This document shows positions 32,514 through 43,989 of a DNA stretch of 64,000 nt, in pieces (positions within the stretch are counted from its first letter, which is position 1; every line of letters begins with the position of its first letter). This stretch comes from Pohlia nutans (lineage: Eukaryota > Streptophyta > Bryopsida > Bryales > Mniaceae), in assembly GCA_022496805.1 (NCBI GenBank), contig CM040088.1, positions 17,639,001-17,703,000 on the forward strand, written 5' to 3'. A program made the position numbers and the translations under genes. Under the pieces are notes generated by a model. The model did not search any database and was not told the origin of the DNA. It saw only the letters and a program-made list of their open reading frames with translations.

Positions 32514-32849
32514 CCTTGGAACACCGGCATGGACACTTATTGTTCGACGCATGAAGAAAAAGGGGCAAAATGTGCTTTAAAAACTGTTTTCATCAAATTT
32601 TCATCCATTTCGTGAATGGAAAGTGTAGTTGCTGTCTATATTGATATGAATTTCCTTAGCATTCACTTCAAAAATTTATAATAATTTTAATTTTTCACCA
32701 AAATGTATGGATATTTTTTGACATGCTTTCATCTACTAAAATTATAATATTAAATTTTCATGTTAATTATATTGCTAAAATAAATTGTGGAATGTGATGC
32801 TAATTCCATGGTAATTCCATGGTAATAGGTCCGTCCTTTTAGGGGTTAA
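32510..32849. mobile_element. TTAA-flanked element
   Basis: It begins TTAACCTTGGAACACC and ends GTCCGTCCTTTTAGGGGTTAA, sharing its left TTAA with the family E element. The left terminus is weak, so the left border is less certain than the right. Confidence 0.5.
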
Positions 32850-33828
32850 GGGTTATGGGTTAATGAGGTTATGGGTTATTGGAGGCAGGCTCTCATGCAT
32901 TATAGGGTTCCGTGCCTCAAGGTTCAGAATAGGTCATTAGAAATACGTACTCCAATTCGCCCAACCCAGTTAAGTTATGTGACATCCAATGTCACGGAGC
33001 CAGGGCACCAGCAACAATGCGCGCAAATTCTACATCATCCTGTTGGAGGTTGGCGGGCATTCGGTTTATCTTCAAGTTCCTTCCATGCGATTCCATCGAG
33101 GATTGGGTGGGGCCTACAAAACTTCTAGGCCATGATGAGTGAGTGACTGACCTCCCTTGTGATTGGGAGACCTATCACCATTCATAAACCATAAATAGAA
33201 GGTCTCTTGTCACAAAGGCTTCAGTTCAAGCCTTGTGAATGGTGTTCCATTAACTTCCAGCCCAATTTCCGGCAAGAAGTTAATTATGTCCCATGGGCTA
33301 TAGCTTCCATTCATTGCAGACAGCCAAACATACATTCTCTGCATGGAAATAAATTTGCTTTTGGAAAAGGGAACAAGAGAAAAAAACACACATACATTCT
33401 CTGTCCCTGAAGGCCAGCCACAAAAGACATTCAGTAACAGATGCCTGTCAACAAACAAGTGACCCACGACGGCAACATTGCTATGCACTTCACATAAGAG
33501 CAAGCCCAGCAGTTCCAGACCAAATATGTCCGCCAAGCATTAATTTGAGGGCCATTTTTAACTTAGAGGAATGTTATACAAGAAGTAGCCCAACAACACT
33601 CCTTGTGCGAATACCAAGGCAACTTATAAAACGAAGATCTTATGAAAGTAACTTGATGACCTTGAAGCACAGGCCGGTGAATAGTCTTCAAGCTCGTTAT
33701 TTAATTGTTGATTGAGCATCTTTGCTCGCTTGATGTGAGAAATTTGCTCACGCCAAAGCTTCTGTAGATGGCGGGGAAACCTCAAACTTTGGCTCCAAAA
33801 ACTATTTTTTAGCGTTAGTAGGTAGTTG
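32850..33828. other. unassigned sequence of near-average GC
   Basis: The segment is less AT-rich than its surroundings and has several short open frames on both strands, but no recognisable domain. A small duplicate ACACATACATTCTCTG/CATACATTCTCTGC is present near 33320-33400. It may be non-coding host sequence. Confidence 0.3.
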
Positions 33829-34751
33829 TTGGGCCAAACAGTGCCAGATTCAAACCAGATATATTATGCATTAAAGGCCTCCCATACCAAAGCCCACCTC
33901 CTCTAAACCCCGATGATAACCTAACCATACAATTCATAGAATTCACATACACAAACGACAGATTTTCACCGGAAACAATTGGCAGAGTTTTTTTTAAATA
34001 CCAACCTCTAATTAACAACATCATACAACAAGGTTGGAAAGTAGACCCTATCATAATCATTACAGCTGGAGCCAGAGGAACCACACACATCCCCTCAATG
34101 AAACAACTAGAAACAAAATTCAACATTTGCGAAACCTCCATAAAACGCACATTCAAAGCAATAAATACCATTGCCATACAGTATGCCGGATCTATCCTTT
34201 TACGTAAAAGACGTATAGAGAATAATCAAACAATACCAACAGACGTAGTACATTAAAAGAGGAAGGGTAGTGGTGAAAACCACTCCTAGCCACTCTTTCA
34301 AACAACTAGGTCAACTTGTCTCAGGGGATAGGAAGGGCCGGTTGGTTGATACAACTTTCCTGCCATAATAACTTACTAGCAGCACCAAGCCATGTATATC
34401 ACACCACAACTCAACGAGCCCAATTGGTTTCGAACCCGGACCACATAAATATGATAAAACGCCCTTCACCAACCAACCAAAGAACTCATGACTTGGTGAT
34501 AAAACTTAACTCCAAACATACCTTTATACAAACTAGCACTCAACCATCATTTCTTCACTTTTTTCCTTTGTTACTGTTACCGTTACTTTGTTTTGGTTAC
34601 TATAGTGTCCATCCTCGAAAGGGGAGAGTAGTATTATCCCAATGTCCCTTTGTCCGGTGGGCATCGGGTCATTGGCATTACGAACGGACACTTTATTCAC
34701 GCCGGCCCTTTTATAGGGTCGGTGTTTCTATCTATCTATCTTGGGCCAAAC
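33829..34751 (+). mobile_element. 5'-truncated non-LTR (LINE-like) retrotransposon with 11-bp TSD
   Basis: The 11-bp string TTGGGCCAAAC occurs at 33829-33839 and again at 34741-34751, immediately around a 901-bp insert. The insert begins inside an open frame, continues through a 3' UTR and ends in (TCTA)n at about 34728-34740. Truncation at the 5' end, a simple-repeat tail and target duplications of about 11 bp are the marks of target-primed reverse transcription. Confidence 0.8.
33840..34256 (+). pseudogene. C-terminal part of a LINE-like ORF
   Basis: The frame is open for 138 codons to TAA. It reads ARFKPDILCIKGLPYQSPPP near the start, then TNDRFSPETIGRVFFKYQPL, IIIITAGARGTTHIPSMKQL and finally IQYAGSILLRKRRIENNQ. 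I know this kind of C-terminal block from ORFs that carry reverse transcriptase in non-LTR elements. The clade is not assigned. There are no stops or frameshifts, so the insertion is fairly young. The catalytic part is missing because of 5' truncation. Confidence 0.6.
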
Positions 34752-34990
34752 TTCGAAGCAAGTGGAGATGACTACACCAAATCTTGGCGTTGGTCCCTCC
34801 AAAACACCTACTGCTGGGCATGTTCCAACATTCAGTAGCCTTTGTGCGCACTGCCTTTCCTTCAAGCACTCTGCTCATCACCTTGAGCCTCCACCTGTCC
34901 ACTTAGCTATTGATTTAGTATTGTTGGGTGTGGAATATTTCACACCATCTACTGTAGAGCCAAGGCGAGGACAGTGCATGTTACTGAATG
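34752..34990. other. short gap of higher GC
   Basis: An open plus-strand frame is present but its translation is not recognised. Confidence 0.25.
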
Positions 34991-34993
34991 TTA

Positions 34994-35296
34994 GAGCATA
35001 GCCACCCATGCCTTCCCAGAGTCTCTCACACTCAAGAAATAAATGAAAAGTGCCAAGGGTCCTTCAAAAATACCTCTTAACTCTCAATCCTAGCGTGTTA
35101 GAAATTGGGCCTTCAAATCACTATTTAGTTGATTATATCCTCACATTCTACTTGTAATTGGTCCATTGACTATTTGATGCGCATTTTTGATATGTGAAGG
35201 GCGTGCAAGGGTGGGAGAGTGTGAATGCAAGGGCCCTTCAAATGTAGATGAATAATTTTAGCGAGTTAGTCCTAGCGTGCATGGGTGGAAATGCTC
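34994..35296 (+). mobile_element. GAGCAT-ended MITE flanked by TTA
   Basis: It starts GAGCATAGCCACCCATGCC and ends GTGCATGGGTGGAAATGCTC, with TTA directly on both sides (34991-34993, 35297-35299), as for PIF/Harbinger-type insertions. The body is a close relative of 25996-26307. Confidence 0.8.
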
Positions 35297-35439
35297 TTAT
35301 GCACGTACTGAATGCCCAACTTTGCAAATCACTTGTTTTTATAATCATTCTTACGTTCCATTTCAAACCAGCTGTCGGACAAGACCAATGACAATTTGTT
35401 TTTTTTTTTTTGTATTTGGATTGCCTTTGCTTATTCCCC

Positions 35440-35716
35440 GACTCTAAATCCCCCCTCGACGTTAATGCAAGTGAACAAAACCTGCCCCCTATTTTTGTGC
35501 ATGTAGGGGCCTACCTTAAAAAATAACCTCCTCTTTCAAGGGTTTATAATTCATGAGGGGGTCTTCCTATATTAATCTGGAACCGTAGGCCCCAACTTTG
35601 CAAAAAAAGGTTGCCAAAAAAAGATCCTAGGGTGCCCAAAATAGAAATTATAGAAAATGGGTCTCATAGGTGAATAGTGCTTGCATTAATGTCAAGGGGG
35701 GGGGGGGTGGAGTTGG
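35440..35716. mobile_element. GACTCTAAAT-ended MITE, family F copy 2
   Basis: The left end is GACTCTAAATCCCCCCTCGA, followed by ACGTTAATGCAAG. The right end is CTTGCATTAATGTCAA followed by a run of G. Compared with the copy at 3908, the mononucleotide run lies at the opposite end. Confidence 0.7.
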
Positions 35717-35736
35717 GTTTGTTTTTTCAGTTTCTA

Positions 35737-36463
35737 TTAACCCTTTGGTGCTCAGAGCGGTTCTGGAGAAACCACAATTTTTTGAGTGATATATATATAT
35801 TTTTAAATTATGCTGAAATTAGGGATCATACTGTTGGATTGGAAGATTATAGTATGTCTTTGAACCACATAATGCACACTCAAAAATGAGATTTTGGAGG
35901 GTGTGGGACTTCAAAGTTAAATAGAATTTGGGTCAAATTTTCAAAAATGAAAGTAAAGATGTTCAACAATGACCTATGTCAACACCTCTCCATTGCAATC
36001 TTTCATGTCAAGAACGGACTCACACATAATTATTGTGAATTTTGTAAGTGAGAGTGGTTTATCCATATACAGTTTAGGACAATAATTTATACGTTAAAAT
36101 ATGAAAGGAGTCGGTACACTGATCGAGATCGAAATACATACACTAATGGAACATGAACAAGAGAACACAATCTAAAAAAAAAAACAAGATAACAAACTTC
36201 CAAACACAAAAAATACCGCATAGTATATTTGTAAGTATTTGCTATATTTTGAGGTATTTGCAGTATTTTGGTGTTTTGTACATAGGTATTTGGATAAATG
36301 AGAAAGTCCGATTCGAAATAATTTTTTTGCATCATCTGCAGAAATCAAAAGTTGCACATCTGAACTTCACACACCGGACTAAGATGGTTCACAAATTTTG
36401 CACCATTTCATTTTCCAGCGACCCGGTAACCACTTACTGATTACCTGGGTTCTAAAGGATTAA
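35737..36463 (+). mobile_element. TTAA-flanked element, family J copy 2
   Basis: It starts TTAACCCTTTGGTGCTCAGA and ends GGGTTCTAAAGGATTAA. The body matches 50077-51031 over most of its length (for example TATAGTATGTCTTTGAACCA). Confidence 0.75.
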
Positions 36464-37117
36464 CCCCTAAATTTCTACAGGTTTTGGACAACATCTAAAT
36501 CTATATTGTTAAATGAACATTGTCATGACCTGGTGTCACGACCCCGATGTCACATTTTCATCCTGAATTTTCATCATGTGAGGTTTTCATCCCGTTTTCA
36601 TCCATTTCCAATCACAAGGAGTTCAACCTTTACAACAAACGGGCTCCCTTTTAGTTTATTATAAAATGAAAAAAAAAAAAAAACTTTTTTGAGCTTCAAC
36701 TCTAAAGAGCATATGTAAAACATCCTTATTAGAAGGCAGTAATACAATTGAAACTGAAATAAAATGACTAAATATTTTCAAATGAATTTTCAAGAAAATC
36801 TTTGAAAATTCACTAAAATTACGATTCTAATAATCTCATGTTGTAATTCATTATGCTTAGTTAAATCCATTATACTTCAATAGTGGTGAAGTTGTTCAAA
36901 TAAATTTTATTATGGTTTGATAGAGGTGTCTTGAGATCTCTTTGTAAGCAATCAAAAAATGATTTTATAGGTTGACATATTACACATAATGAAAAAGATG
37001 ATTCAATGTTGTACATTATGCACTTTTGGCCAATCATTCTAAAATTTATAAGATAATGTATAATTAAAACGATGATCTCTTTTAAGATCAAATTTCAACA
37101 CATTTCAACACTATTGC
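36464..37117. other. unassigned, with an orphan TTAA terminus and a Helitron-like string
   Basis: TTAACCCCTAAATTTCTACA at 36460 follows directly on the family J element, but its partner end is not clear. TCTATATTGTTAAATGAACA (36500-36519) resembles the string at 19288 and plant Helitron 5' ends. Confidence 0.3.
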
Positions 37118-37503
37118 TTAACCCTTACATGTCAAGAGGGCCTGGGCGGGGTAGCCCGGAAGGCATCTAAATTTTCAAAGGAAAAAAAAAAAAAATGAAA
37201 AAATGAAAAAAATGAAAAAACGGCTCTGCTGGCCAGCATTGTTGCGGCACTAAAGCACTGCAACACTTTTCAAAAAACGACCTCAACTACCCCAACCTTA
37301 ACTCCTTTTCATTTTGATAACTTCGATTGCTTGCCAAAGATTCCACAATCTCCCAAATGAGGTGCAAATTTGGAATTTAGATTGTTTTTTCAGTAGCTTA
37401 CCAACGCACCAATCCTCGCTTGATTTGGTTGAGAAAAACTACTCTTTTCTCAATTATTCCTTTCTAAAAAGCCCGTGGGGCTTTTTTGACGTTTAAGGGT
37501 TAA
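37118..37503. mobile_element. TTAA-flanked MITE, family N copy 1
   Basis: It starts TTAACCCTTACATGTCAAGA and ends TTTGACGTTTAAGGGTTAA. The body matches 57084-57404, including GGCCTGGGCGGGG and the CACTGCAACAC-type low-complexity block. Confidence 0.75.
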
Positions 37504-37824
37504 TCCCACTACATGGATGTCATGGAAAAGTCATCATCTACAACTTTCATTTGTTTGACACCGTCAAAAAATAGATTTAATGTCCATTCAAATCCTCAAA
37601 ACTTTGGATTTTTTTTGGTCAAAATGGAAGCTCATATATACACATACATACATACATACATACATACATACATACATACATACATACATACATACACACA
37701 CATATGTATATAATTGCATTTTTTGCAACACTTTATAGCTCAAATTCTCAAAATTCAAATATACACTGAGCTTATTTTGGAACCCACCAGTCGTGAGAGG
37801 GATGCTTTGACGTTTAAGGGTTAA
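37500..37824. mobile_element. TTAA-flanked MITE sharing its left TTAA with family N copy 1
   Basis: It runs from TTAATCCCACTACATGG to TTTGACGTTTAAGGGTTAA. The right end equals that of family N. A (CATA)n microsatellite occupies 37640-37700. Confidence 0.6.
37640..37701. repeat. (CATA)n microsatellite
   Basis: About 13-15 tetranucleotide units lie inside the TTAA-flanked element. Confidence 0.9.
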
Positions 37825-38058
37825 TCCTAAATCGCCTAATAAGGGCTGCTTTACATGACGGGGCAAGGCTAATTAAATTCACAAGAAGTATTAGCTCAAG
37901 CGAAAAAGGACAGAATTTTTGACACAACATGAGGGAAGTGAATTAGGTTTCTATTTTGGTTCAACCCAATTATTTTCTTCAGGGCCGTGTTAGATTTTTC
38001 ATTAGTGAATTAGAATATAATTTCAGCCCACTAGAATATGAATTTCAAAGAATGGGCT

Positions 38059-38150
38059 TTAACCCCAAAACGTTCTCACCCTCTTCAGATTTGGCAGTTT
38101 TCCAAAATGCATTGTAAAATGCTACTAAGCGGGATATTTTTATGAGTACT
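38059..38150 (+). mobile_element. family B MITE, left-end fragment
   Basis: TTAACCCCAAAACGTTCTCA with GGCAGTTTTCCAAAATGCAT matches the first about 90 bp of family B, after which similarity stops. Confidence 0.6.
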
Positions 38151-38317
38151 TTGACCGGTTGCCCGGTCAACGTACCATATACCGTAGTTGGACCGAGGGG
38201 TGGGGTAGCACGACACCAAGCAATGGACTCCTTTAGCTAGGGATGAATTAAATTAGTCAACAAAACATCATAGTGATGACAGTAATGTAAGAATGGACAA
38301 TGTAGATGTGTGCAAAA

Positions 38318-39110
38318 AATGGCAGCATACAATGGGGCACCACATCGGGTTCCAAAAGTACCATACACTGTAAAATTCTACTAAAAACCTCATACAATCA
38401 CAATACTACTAATTAGAGTCTAATGTAACACTAATGGAACAATTTGGATGAAAAAGCAACCCTAAATGACCATGGCAACACAAAAGCCTAACCAAGGAAT
38501 TACCTAAAAGGGTTTACCATTGCCTCAAAGCACACCAATTGCTCATGGGTACCATGTACTCCCAAATGAGGTCAATTTTGATGGTAGAAATGAGTAGATA
38601 GAGGGAAATTGCACCTCTATGCAAAATGACAACACAACCACTTGTCTAGGAATTGCTCTAAAAGGGCCACAATTGTCTCAATTTCCATCAACTTTCCATG
38701 AACACTAAGTACTCCAAAATGGGGTTAATTTTGATGATAAAATTAGGCAAGTGAGGGGAAATTGCACTCTCACTTTAAATGGCAGCACAAACACTTATCT
38801 AGAAATGGAACTAAAAAGTGTTAAATTGTCCCAACTCTATTACAAATTCCCATGGGTACTATGTACTCCAAAATGGGCTCAATTTTGGCAATAGAATTGA
38901 ATAAGTGAAGAGAAATTGCACCCTCACTTAAATGGCAGCACACAATTTTACCTAAAAATTGACCTGAAAGTGTTAAAATTGTCCCAATTCACCTCAATTG
39001 CCCATGGGTATTAAGTACTCAAAAATGGGCTTAAATTGGGTGAATAACACATTCAAGAGTCTCAAATCCCACATTGCCCAAAAATTACAGCATACTATTA
39101 TGACCCAAAA
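38318..39110 (+). repeat. minisatellite array with units of about 142-163 bp
   Basis: The phrase AAATGGCAGCACACAA recurs in variants near 38320, 38472, 38629, 38792 and 38934. Each is followed by CCCATGGGTACTATGTACTC and GGGGAAATTGCACCCTCACT-type strings. Five or more diverged units are present. Confidence 0.8.
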
Positions 39111-39229
39111 TGAGCATCAAGAATTCCACAATTTGGATTTATCATGAGCAAAAAGTCTTACCACACTACAATTCACATTTGTAGTACGAAGATCATAGAA
39201 TGCAAGGGAAATTTGAGAATTTTTGGGCA

Positions 39230-39365
39230 GCACTTCCGTGTCGTGCCCAATAAACCTTACTTTGCAATCCTATTTTCTTCTCCTTTTCAACCATAATTGT
39301 ACTAATTGAAAACAAGAATTGGTGGGAAAATCGGGCAGTGCTTCTACGTCTTGCCTCACACCCCG
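39230..39365 (+). repeat. short duplicated block
   Basis: GGGCAGCACTTCCGTGTCGTGCC (39226-39248) recurs as a diverged form beginning GGGCAGTGCTTCTACGTCTT (about 39333), the two about 107 bp apart. Confidence 0.5.
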
Positions 39366-39649
39366 GGCCCAATTTCCACAATATTATCCACTTATCCAAG
39401 AATGGGCCACATTCAACCACACGCCAATACCAACAATTGAGATAATTCCCAATACAATCACAATTCGATAAGTCTAAAACAAAACAATTATAATTGCTAT
39501 TTCTATGTCACCAATTCCTAATACCCCTCATACATCTAGGGGGTTGAGATCACATCAAAATCACACAAAATTGGAGGAAGGGAGAGGGTAAGGTTCTCCC
39601 TCCGTATTGTCACTCTGACCACTTCGTATTATCACCAAGAAGGTCTCGG

Positions 39650-40205
39650 AGCTCTGATCTGTGGAAGCCCCGAGCTCCTTCGCGACGGCCATCACCTTCA
39701 AGTCTAATCGCCATGACTGCTCGTCGTGATCTTCCAGTTGGTCGCCCCGTCGCGCGTCGGATCCTTCCCTTCGTAATCGGGTGTTCTCGTTTCCGCTGTG
39801 CTCAGATCTCCCATGCCACACCTTCGCCGTCGTCCTCGATCTGCTCACGGCCGCAATCTCCGGTATCCTCTCGATCAGGCGCCGCTCGAGTTCCCCAGCA
39901 TGGTCATCACAAACGCTACAGGACCTCCGAGGCGGACCTTCACCACGGGCCGTCGATATTCACAAGCTCGAGCTCGCCGCCTCCGGTCTCTACCAACTAC
40001 AGCCGGATCTCGCTCAAAACAGCCCCTGCCGTCCTCGTCTTGTTTCGGAGCCAATTCGTCGCTGCCGCTGCGATCCCACGCGCAACTCGCTCCACCGTCG
40101 CTAGCGTTATCTCGTGGCACCTGCAGACTCTCATCTTGCAACTCGGTACCCCCGCAGCACTACTTGATTGCACACTCGGAAGTCCACGACTCCCCACCAC
40201 CTAAT
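39650..40205. other. GC-rich island with uncertain coding content
   Basis: The stretch stands out by GC content and by long open frames on both strands, up to 163 codons on plus (39713-40204). No translation is a confident match. One minus frame contains QSWRLDLKVMAVAKEL, which weakly recalls COMM-domain proteins. It may be a captured or decayed exon of a host gene, or a chance result of GC richness. Confidence 0.3.
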
Positions 40206-40526
40206 TTTTTTTGATTGCAACCCCTAGCTCCTCCTAATCACATCCCTGATTCGCCTGACAATTGCATCCCAAAACTTCTAACAGCTAAAAATCCTTCCTC
40301 TTTAGACCCCGACAGGGCTTCGCCGTGCTACGTAAAAAACTCTCCTCTCTCCCTCCAGATCAGGGGATTTGAACTCCTAGGAAGCTTCATCCATCCCTTC
40401 AAATTCATTCATGGATTCTACATCCGATTTAGAACACAAGCTAACTCTACTCTATCTCTAGTCTACTCCTAGTCAACTAGTAATAAAACTTTGTGGCAAA
40501 ATTAAATCTACACAAGCTGAGTTGTA
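40206..40526. other. transition sequence, nothing recognised
   Basis: No gene or terminal repeat is supported between the GC-rich island and the family B fragment. Confidence 0.25.
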
Positions 40527-40894
40527 ATACTCTAAGTGTAGTACTCTATTTTTATCGTTGATCTAAGTGTAGTACTCTACTTTATCAGTTGTAATACTCT
40601 AAGTGTAGTGATTTTTGGAGATTTTTTGGTTGTTTAAGTTTATGAGTTGACTTTGTTAAGAGCACTTTTACATTGAAATCTTTGAAATTTTGGGTGAATC
40701 ACTACAACATGTAATGAGGCGTAAAATTTTCACAAATCATCCCCTTTCTAATCGGATCACACATGCACAAAGTTAATTTTTCATAAAAGTTTCAGTAAAC
40801 AATCCACACTACAAAAAGTGCATGATGGATGAGAAAACGGATTTCAAATCTGTGCATCATGCAAAATATGCATGGTTGGGCGGTTAGGGGTTAA
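40527..40894 (+). mobile_element. family B MITE, right half, with short duplications at its left edge
   Basis: From AGTGTAGTGATTTTTGGAGA to GGGCGGTTAGGGGTTAA it matches 41870-42154. At the left edge CTAAGTGTAGTACTCTA occurs in repeated, slightly altered copies (40531-40605). Confidence 0.7.
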
Positions 40895-41584
40895 CTCCTT
40901 CCTGTAAAGCACTTGGGGTTGATTTTATAAATTCGACTAATCAACTACTAGGATTCAAGAATGTCAAAGCTTCAAATTGACCTTAGCCCATAATGTAAAA
41001 TGGTTTGAGTTGACTTGTGGCTTATGAACAATTTTAGATGTGCGGAATGGAACAAATAATTAGATTTTTGTCATTCATATTTTAATTACTTTTTAGTTGT
41101 CAAAGGAGTCTTATTCGTCTTATTCATATGGTATTGATCATTTTTTATAGAGGTATCAAGGATTTTTTTAACAACATTGTAAGATGTTCATATAATGAAT
41201 CATCTTGGAGTGAATTTTGGCAACTTTTAGCTTTTTTTCCTAGGTCTCCATTTTAATTATAAAATGGTATCTTTTGAATCTGAACTCCACCAATAAAATG
41301 GTGTTTACCATTTTTGGTATTTACTCCAATTAATTTTTTAAAGAAATATCTTAAAATTGACTATTCTTATGAAAACATGAGTTACTGTGGATATAGAACT
41401 ATTTTAATTTTTCAAAAATAAAACAACACAGAAAATTGGTTTATAATATGATGTTTGTGACGGCAATTTCAAATATTTGCTTTAAAAAATATATTATGAT
41501 TTATAGATTTTTTTTATTTCATCTATAAATAAAATGAAATAATGGAGCATACAATTTAACGAAGGATGTCCAATGGCTAGTCAG
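40895..41584. other. unassigned AT-rich sequence
   Basis: No feature is supported between two family B copies. Confidence 0.3.
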
Positions 41585-42154
41585 TTAACCCCTAAACGTC
41601 CTCACTCCTCGCCAAATTCGGCAGTTTTGCAAAGATGCATCATAAAATACAATCCAAAAGGATATTTTGAAATTGATGTATGGATAAAATTTGTACATTA
41701 TAAATTTTAGATTCTATCCATACGGTTAGACCTGCAATTGCTATCACCAATATGTTTGTATAAAATTTGAAACTTAAAATTTAGAACTCTTTTGTAATAT
41801 GATTACAAATAAGATATTGACAATTTGTACATGAAATTTGTTGTGATGGGTTGAAATGTAATACTCTAAATGTAGTGATTTTTGGAGATTTTTTGGTTGC
41901 TTAAGTTTATGAGTTGACTTTGTTAAGAGCACTTTTACACTGAAATCTTTGAAATTTTGGGTGAATCACTACAACATGTTATGAGGCGTAAAATTTTCAC
42001 AAATCATCCCCTTTCTAATCGGATCACACATGCATGAAGCTAACTTCCCATAAAATATATAGTAAAAATCCACACTGCAAATCCATGTATGAAAAAACTA
42101 TGTTTGATTCTGCACATCGTTCACTTTTTGGACGGTTGGACGTTTAGGGGTTAA
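41585..42154 (+). mobile_element. family B MITE, full length
   Basis: This 570-bp element runs from TTAACCCCTAAACGTCCTCA to GACGTTTAGGGGTTAA. Its right TTAA is also the left TTAA of the next element. Confidence 0.85.
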
Positions 42155-42726
42155 CCCCTAACTGCCTAACCGACCATTTTTGGTCGATCCAAAATTTTAG
42201 AGTTACCAAAATTTGAGCAAAATTTAAGCATCTTTGACTTTTGCAAAAATAACAATTTTAGAACGTGGTTTTTTTCACTTGTAGATATTGAAATTGATCA
42301 ACCTTTTCAAAAACAAAATTTGAAAAAACGTTTACTAATTTTCCTCTAAAGCCCTCGAAGTGACAATATCTCAAATTGTCACAATTTTAAAAATCTGCCC
42401 AAAATAGAATCTTTAGGTTTGCTATCAAATAAGCTCTAACATGAACAACGTAACTACTATGTAAAACCAATTTTTTTGACCTATCATACTTGATTCCAAG
42501 TTAGAATGACTAAACATGTAATTTTTTATGAATTTTCAAAGTTAATTCTTATAAATTTATTATTAAAAAATTCATAACATTTTTTTCAAAATTTAACCGC
42601 ATGGATGTTGTCTTATTGTTGTGCTCTACGTGTATGTTTATGGATTGTAACTTTTAAAAGTTGTGTAAGATGGACATTATAACACATCTAGTTTCTTAAG
42701 AAAACCCTTGGGCACTTAGGGGTTAA
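42151..42726 (+). mobile_element. TTAA-flanked element, family E copy 2
   Basis: It runs from TTAACCCCTAACTGCCTAAC to GGGCACTTAGGGGTTAA. An inverted word pair GACCATTTTTGGTC lies just inside the left end. It is related to 31966-32513 near its right end (ACACATCTAG). Confidence 0.75.
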
Positions 42727-42780
42727 GTACTTCATCTAGTAACTTATTACGTAGAGCGCATACCTTTGTGGACCATCCAT

Positions 42781-43372
42781 TTAACCCCAAAGAATTGGGG
42801 GGGGGGGGGAGGGGAATGTTGTGCTTAGCTCTTGTTTTCTTGGCTAGCTCTTGTAACAACTCAATCCGTCAATGATGGGGTAAATTTCGATGATCAACAC
42901 TGTTGAAATTATAGAAGACTTACATAGCTTTTGTATGAAAAAAGGATCAACAAGATCACACAAGTTTTGAGAAAATGCCACCATTGAGAAGATTGATGGA
43001 ACTTGTTTGAAGTATTTTGTACATATGCTGAAATCAGATTGTTCAAAAGTGCTCCAAAAATTATGAATGTTTTACCATGCGTAGAAAACATCATTTCAAA
43101 CATGTGAAAAAAATTCACATAATTTAGAGGTGTGAGGATGAAGATATGAGGGTCTAAAGTGACGCCCTGATAGCCTCCTTGCAACTCAAAAAAATTACCA
43201 AAAATCGCACACTTCTTGAATTTCCGATCAAGAAGTACCCACGGATTCAGCTTTCAAAAAGAATCAGGGTGTCTTTGTTGCTCATCCTACAATTCACAGC
43301 CCCAAAACTCAAACTTCTTTACTCTTTAGGTCCAGAAGCTACGTGGGGGCCTCATAATCCTTTAGGGGTTAA
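42781..43372 (+). mobile_element. TTAA-flanked element, family L, empty-site copy
   Basis: It runs from TTAACCCCAAAGAATTGGGG to ATCCTTTAGGGGTTAA. The body matches 55080-56273 except that the Tc1-type insertion is absent. The empty TA target is at 43020-43021 in ATTTTGTACATATGCT. Confidence 0.8.
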
Positions 43373-43383
43373 CTCGTGGAGGA

Positions 43384-43418
43384 TTAACCCTCAAAGAACC
43401 GAAGACCTATAGTTTTAA
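43384..43418. mobile_element. 35-bp TTAA-flanked remnant
   Basis: TTAACCCTCAAAGAACC and TTTTAA bound a miniature segment between family L and family B elements. It is probably an internal-deletion relic. Confidence 0.35.
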
Positions 43419-43989
43419 CCCCTAAACGTCCTCACCTTCCCCAAATTTGGCAGTTTTGCAAAGACGCATTATAGAAAACAACTAAGAGGGATATTTTGAA
43501 CTTAATTTATAAATAAAAGTTGTACATTATGAATTTTAGATTCTATCCATACGGTTAGATCTATGACTGCTATCACCAATATTTTTATATAAAATTTGAA
43601 ACTCAAAATTCAAAATCTTTTTGTAATTTGATTACAAATAAGATATTGACAATGTAATAATGAGATTTGTTGTGATGGGGTGAAATGTAATACTCTAACT
43701 GTAGTGATTTGTGGAGATTTTTTTGTTGCTTGGTTTTATGACTTGACTTTTTTCAAGAGCACTTTTATCCAAAAATCTTCAAAAAATTGGTGGAACAATG
43801 TGGCATGAAATGAGGCATAATACTTTCACAAACCACCCCCTTTCTAATCGGATCACACATGCATGAAGCTAACTTCCCATAAAAATTGAGTAAAAAATCC
43901 ACACTGCAAAAAGTGCATGATGGATGAAAAAACGGAGTTCAAATATGTTCATCATCCAAAATCTGAATAGTTGAACGTTTAGGGGTTAA
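43415..43989 (+). mobile_element. family B MITE, full length
   Basis: This 575-bp element runs from TTAACCCCTAAACGTCCTCA to GAACGTTTAGGGGTTAA. It is the copy closest to the apparent consensus. Confidence 0.85.

Noticed and set aside
32871..33128. Protein-coding exon in the segment after the TTAA chain
   Set aside because: The translation matches nothing known, and no splice or start context supports it.
34425..34445. tRNA-derived SINE from a B-box-like GGTTCGAAACC on the minus strand
   Set aside because: The string lies inside the 3' part of the LINE bounded by target duplications, so a separate SINE is not needed.
36460..37121. A complete TTAA element between the family J and family N copies
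   Set aside because: Only the left terminus is convincing. The sequence before the next TTAA is not its inverse.
37588..37866. Open frames through the (CATA)n tract
   Set aside because: They are produced by the microsatellite and lie within a TTAA-flanked element.
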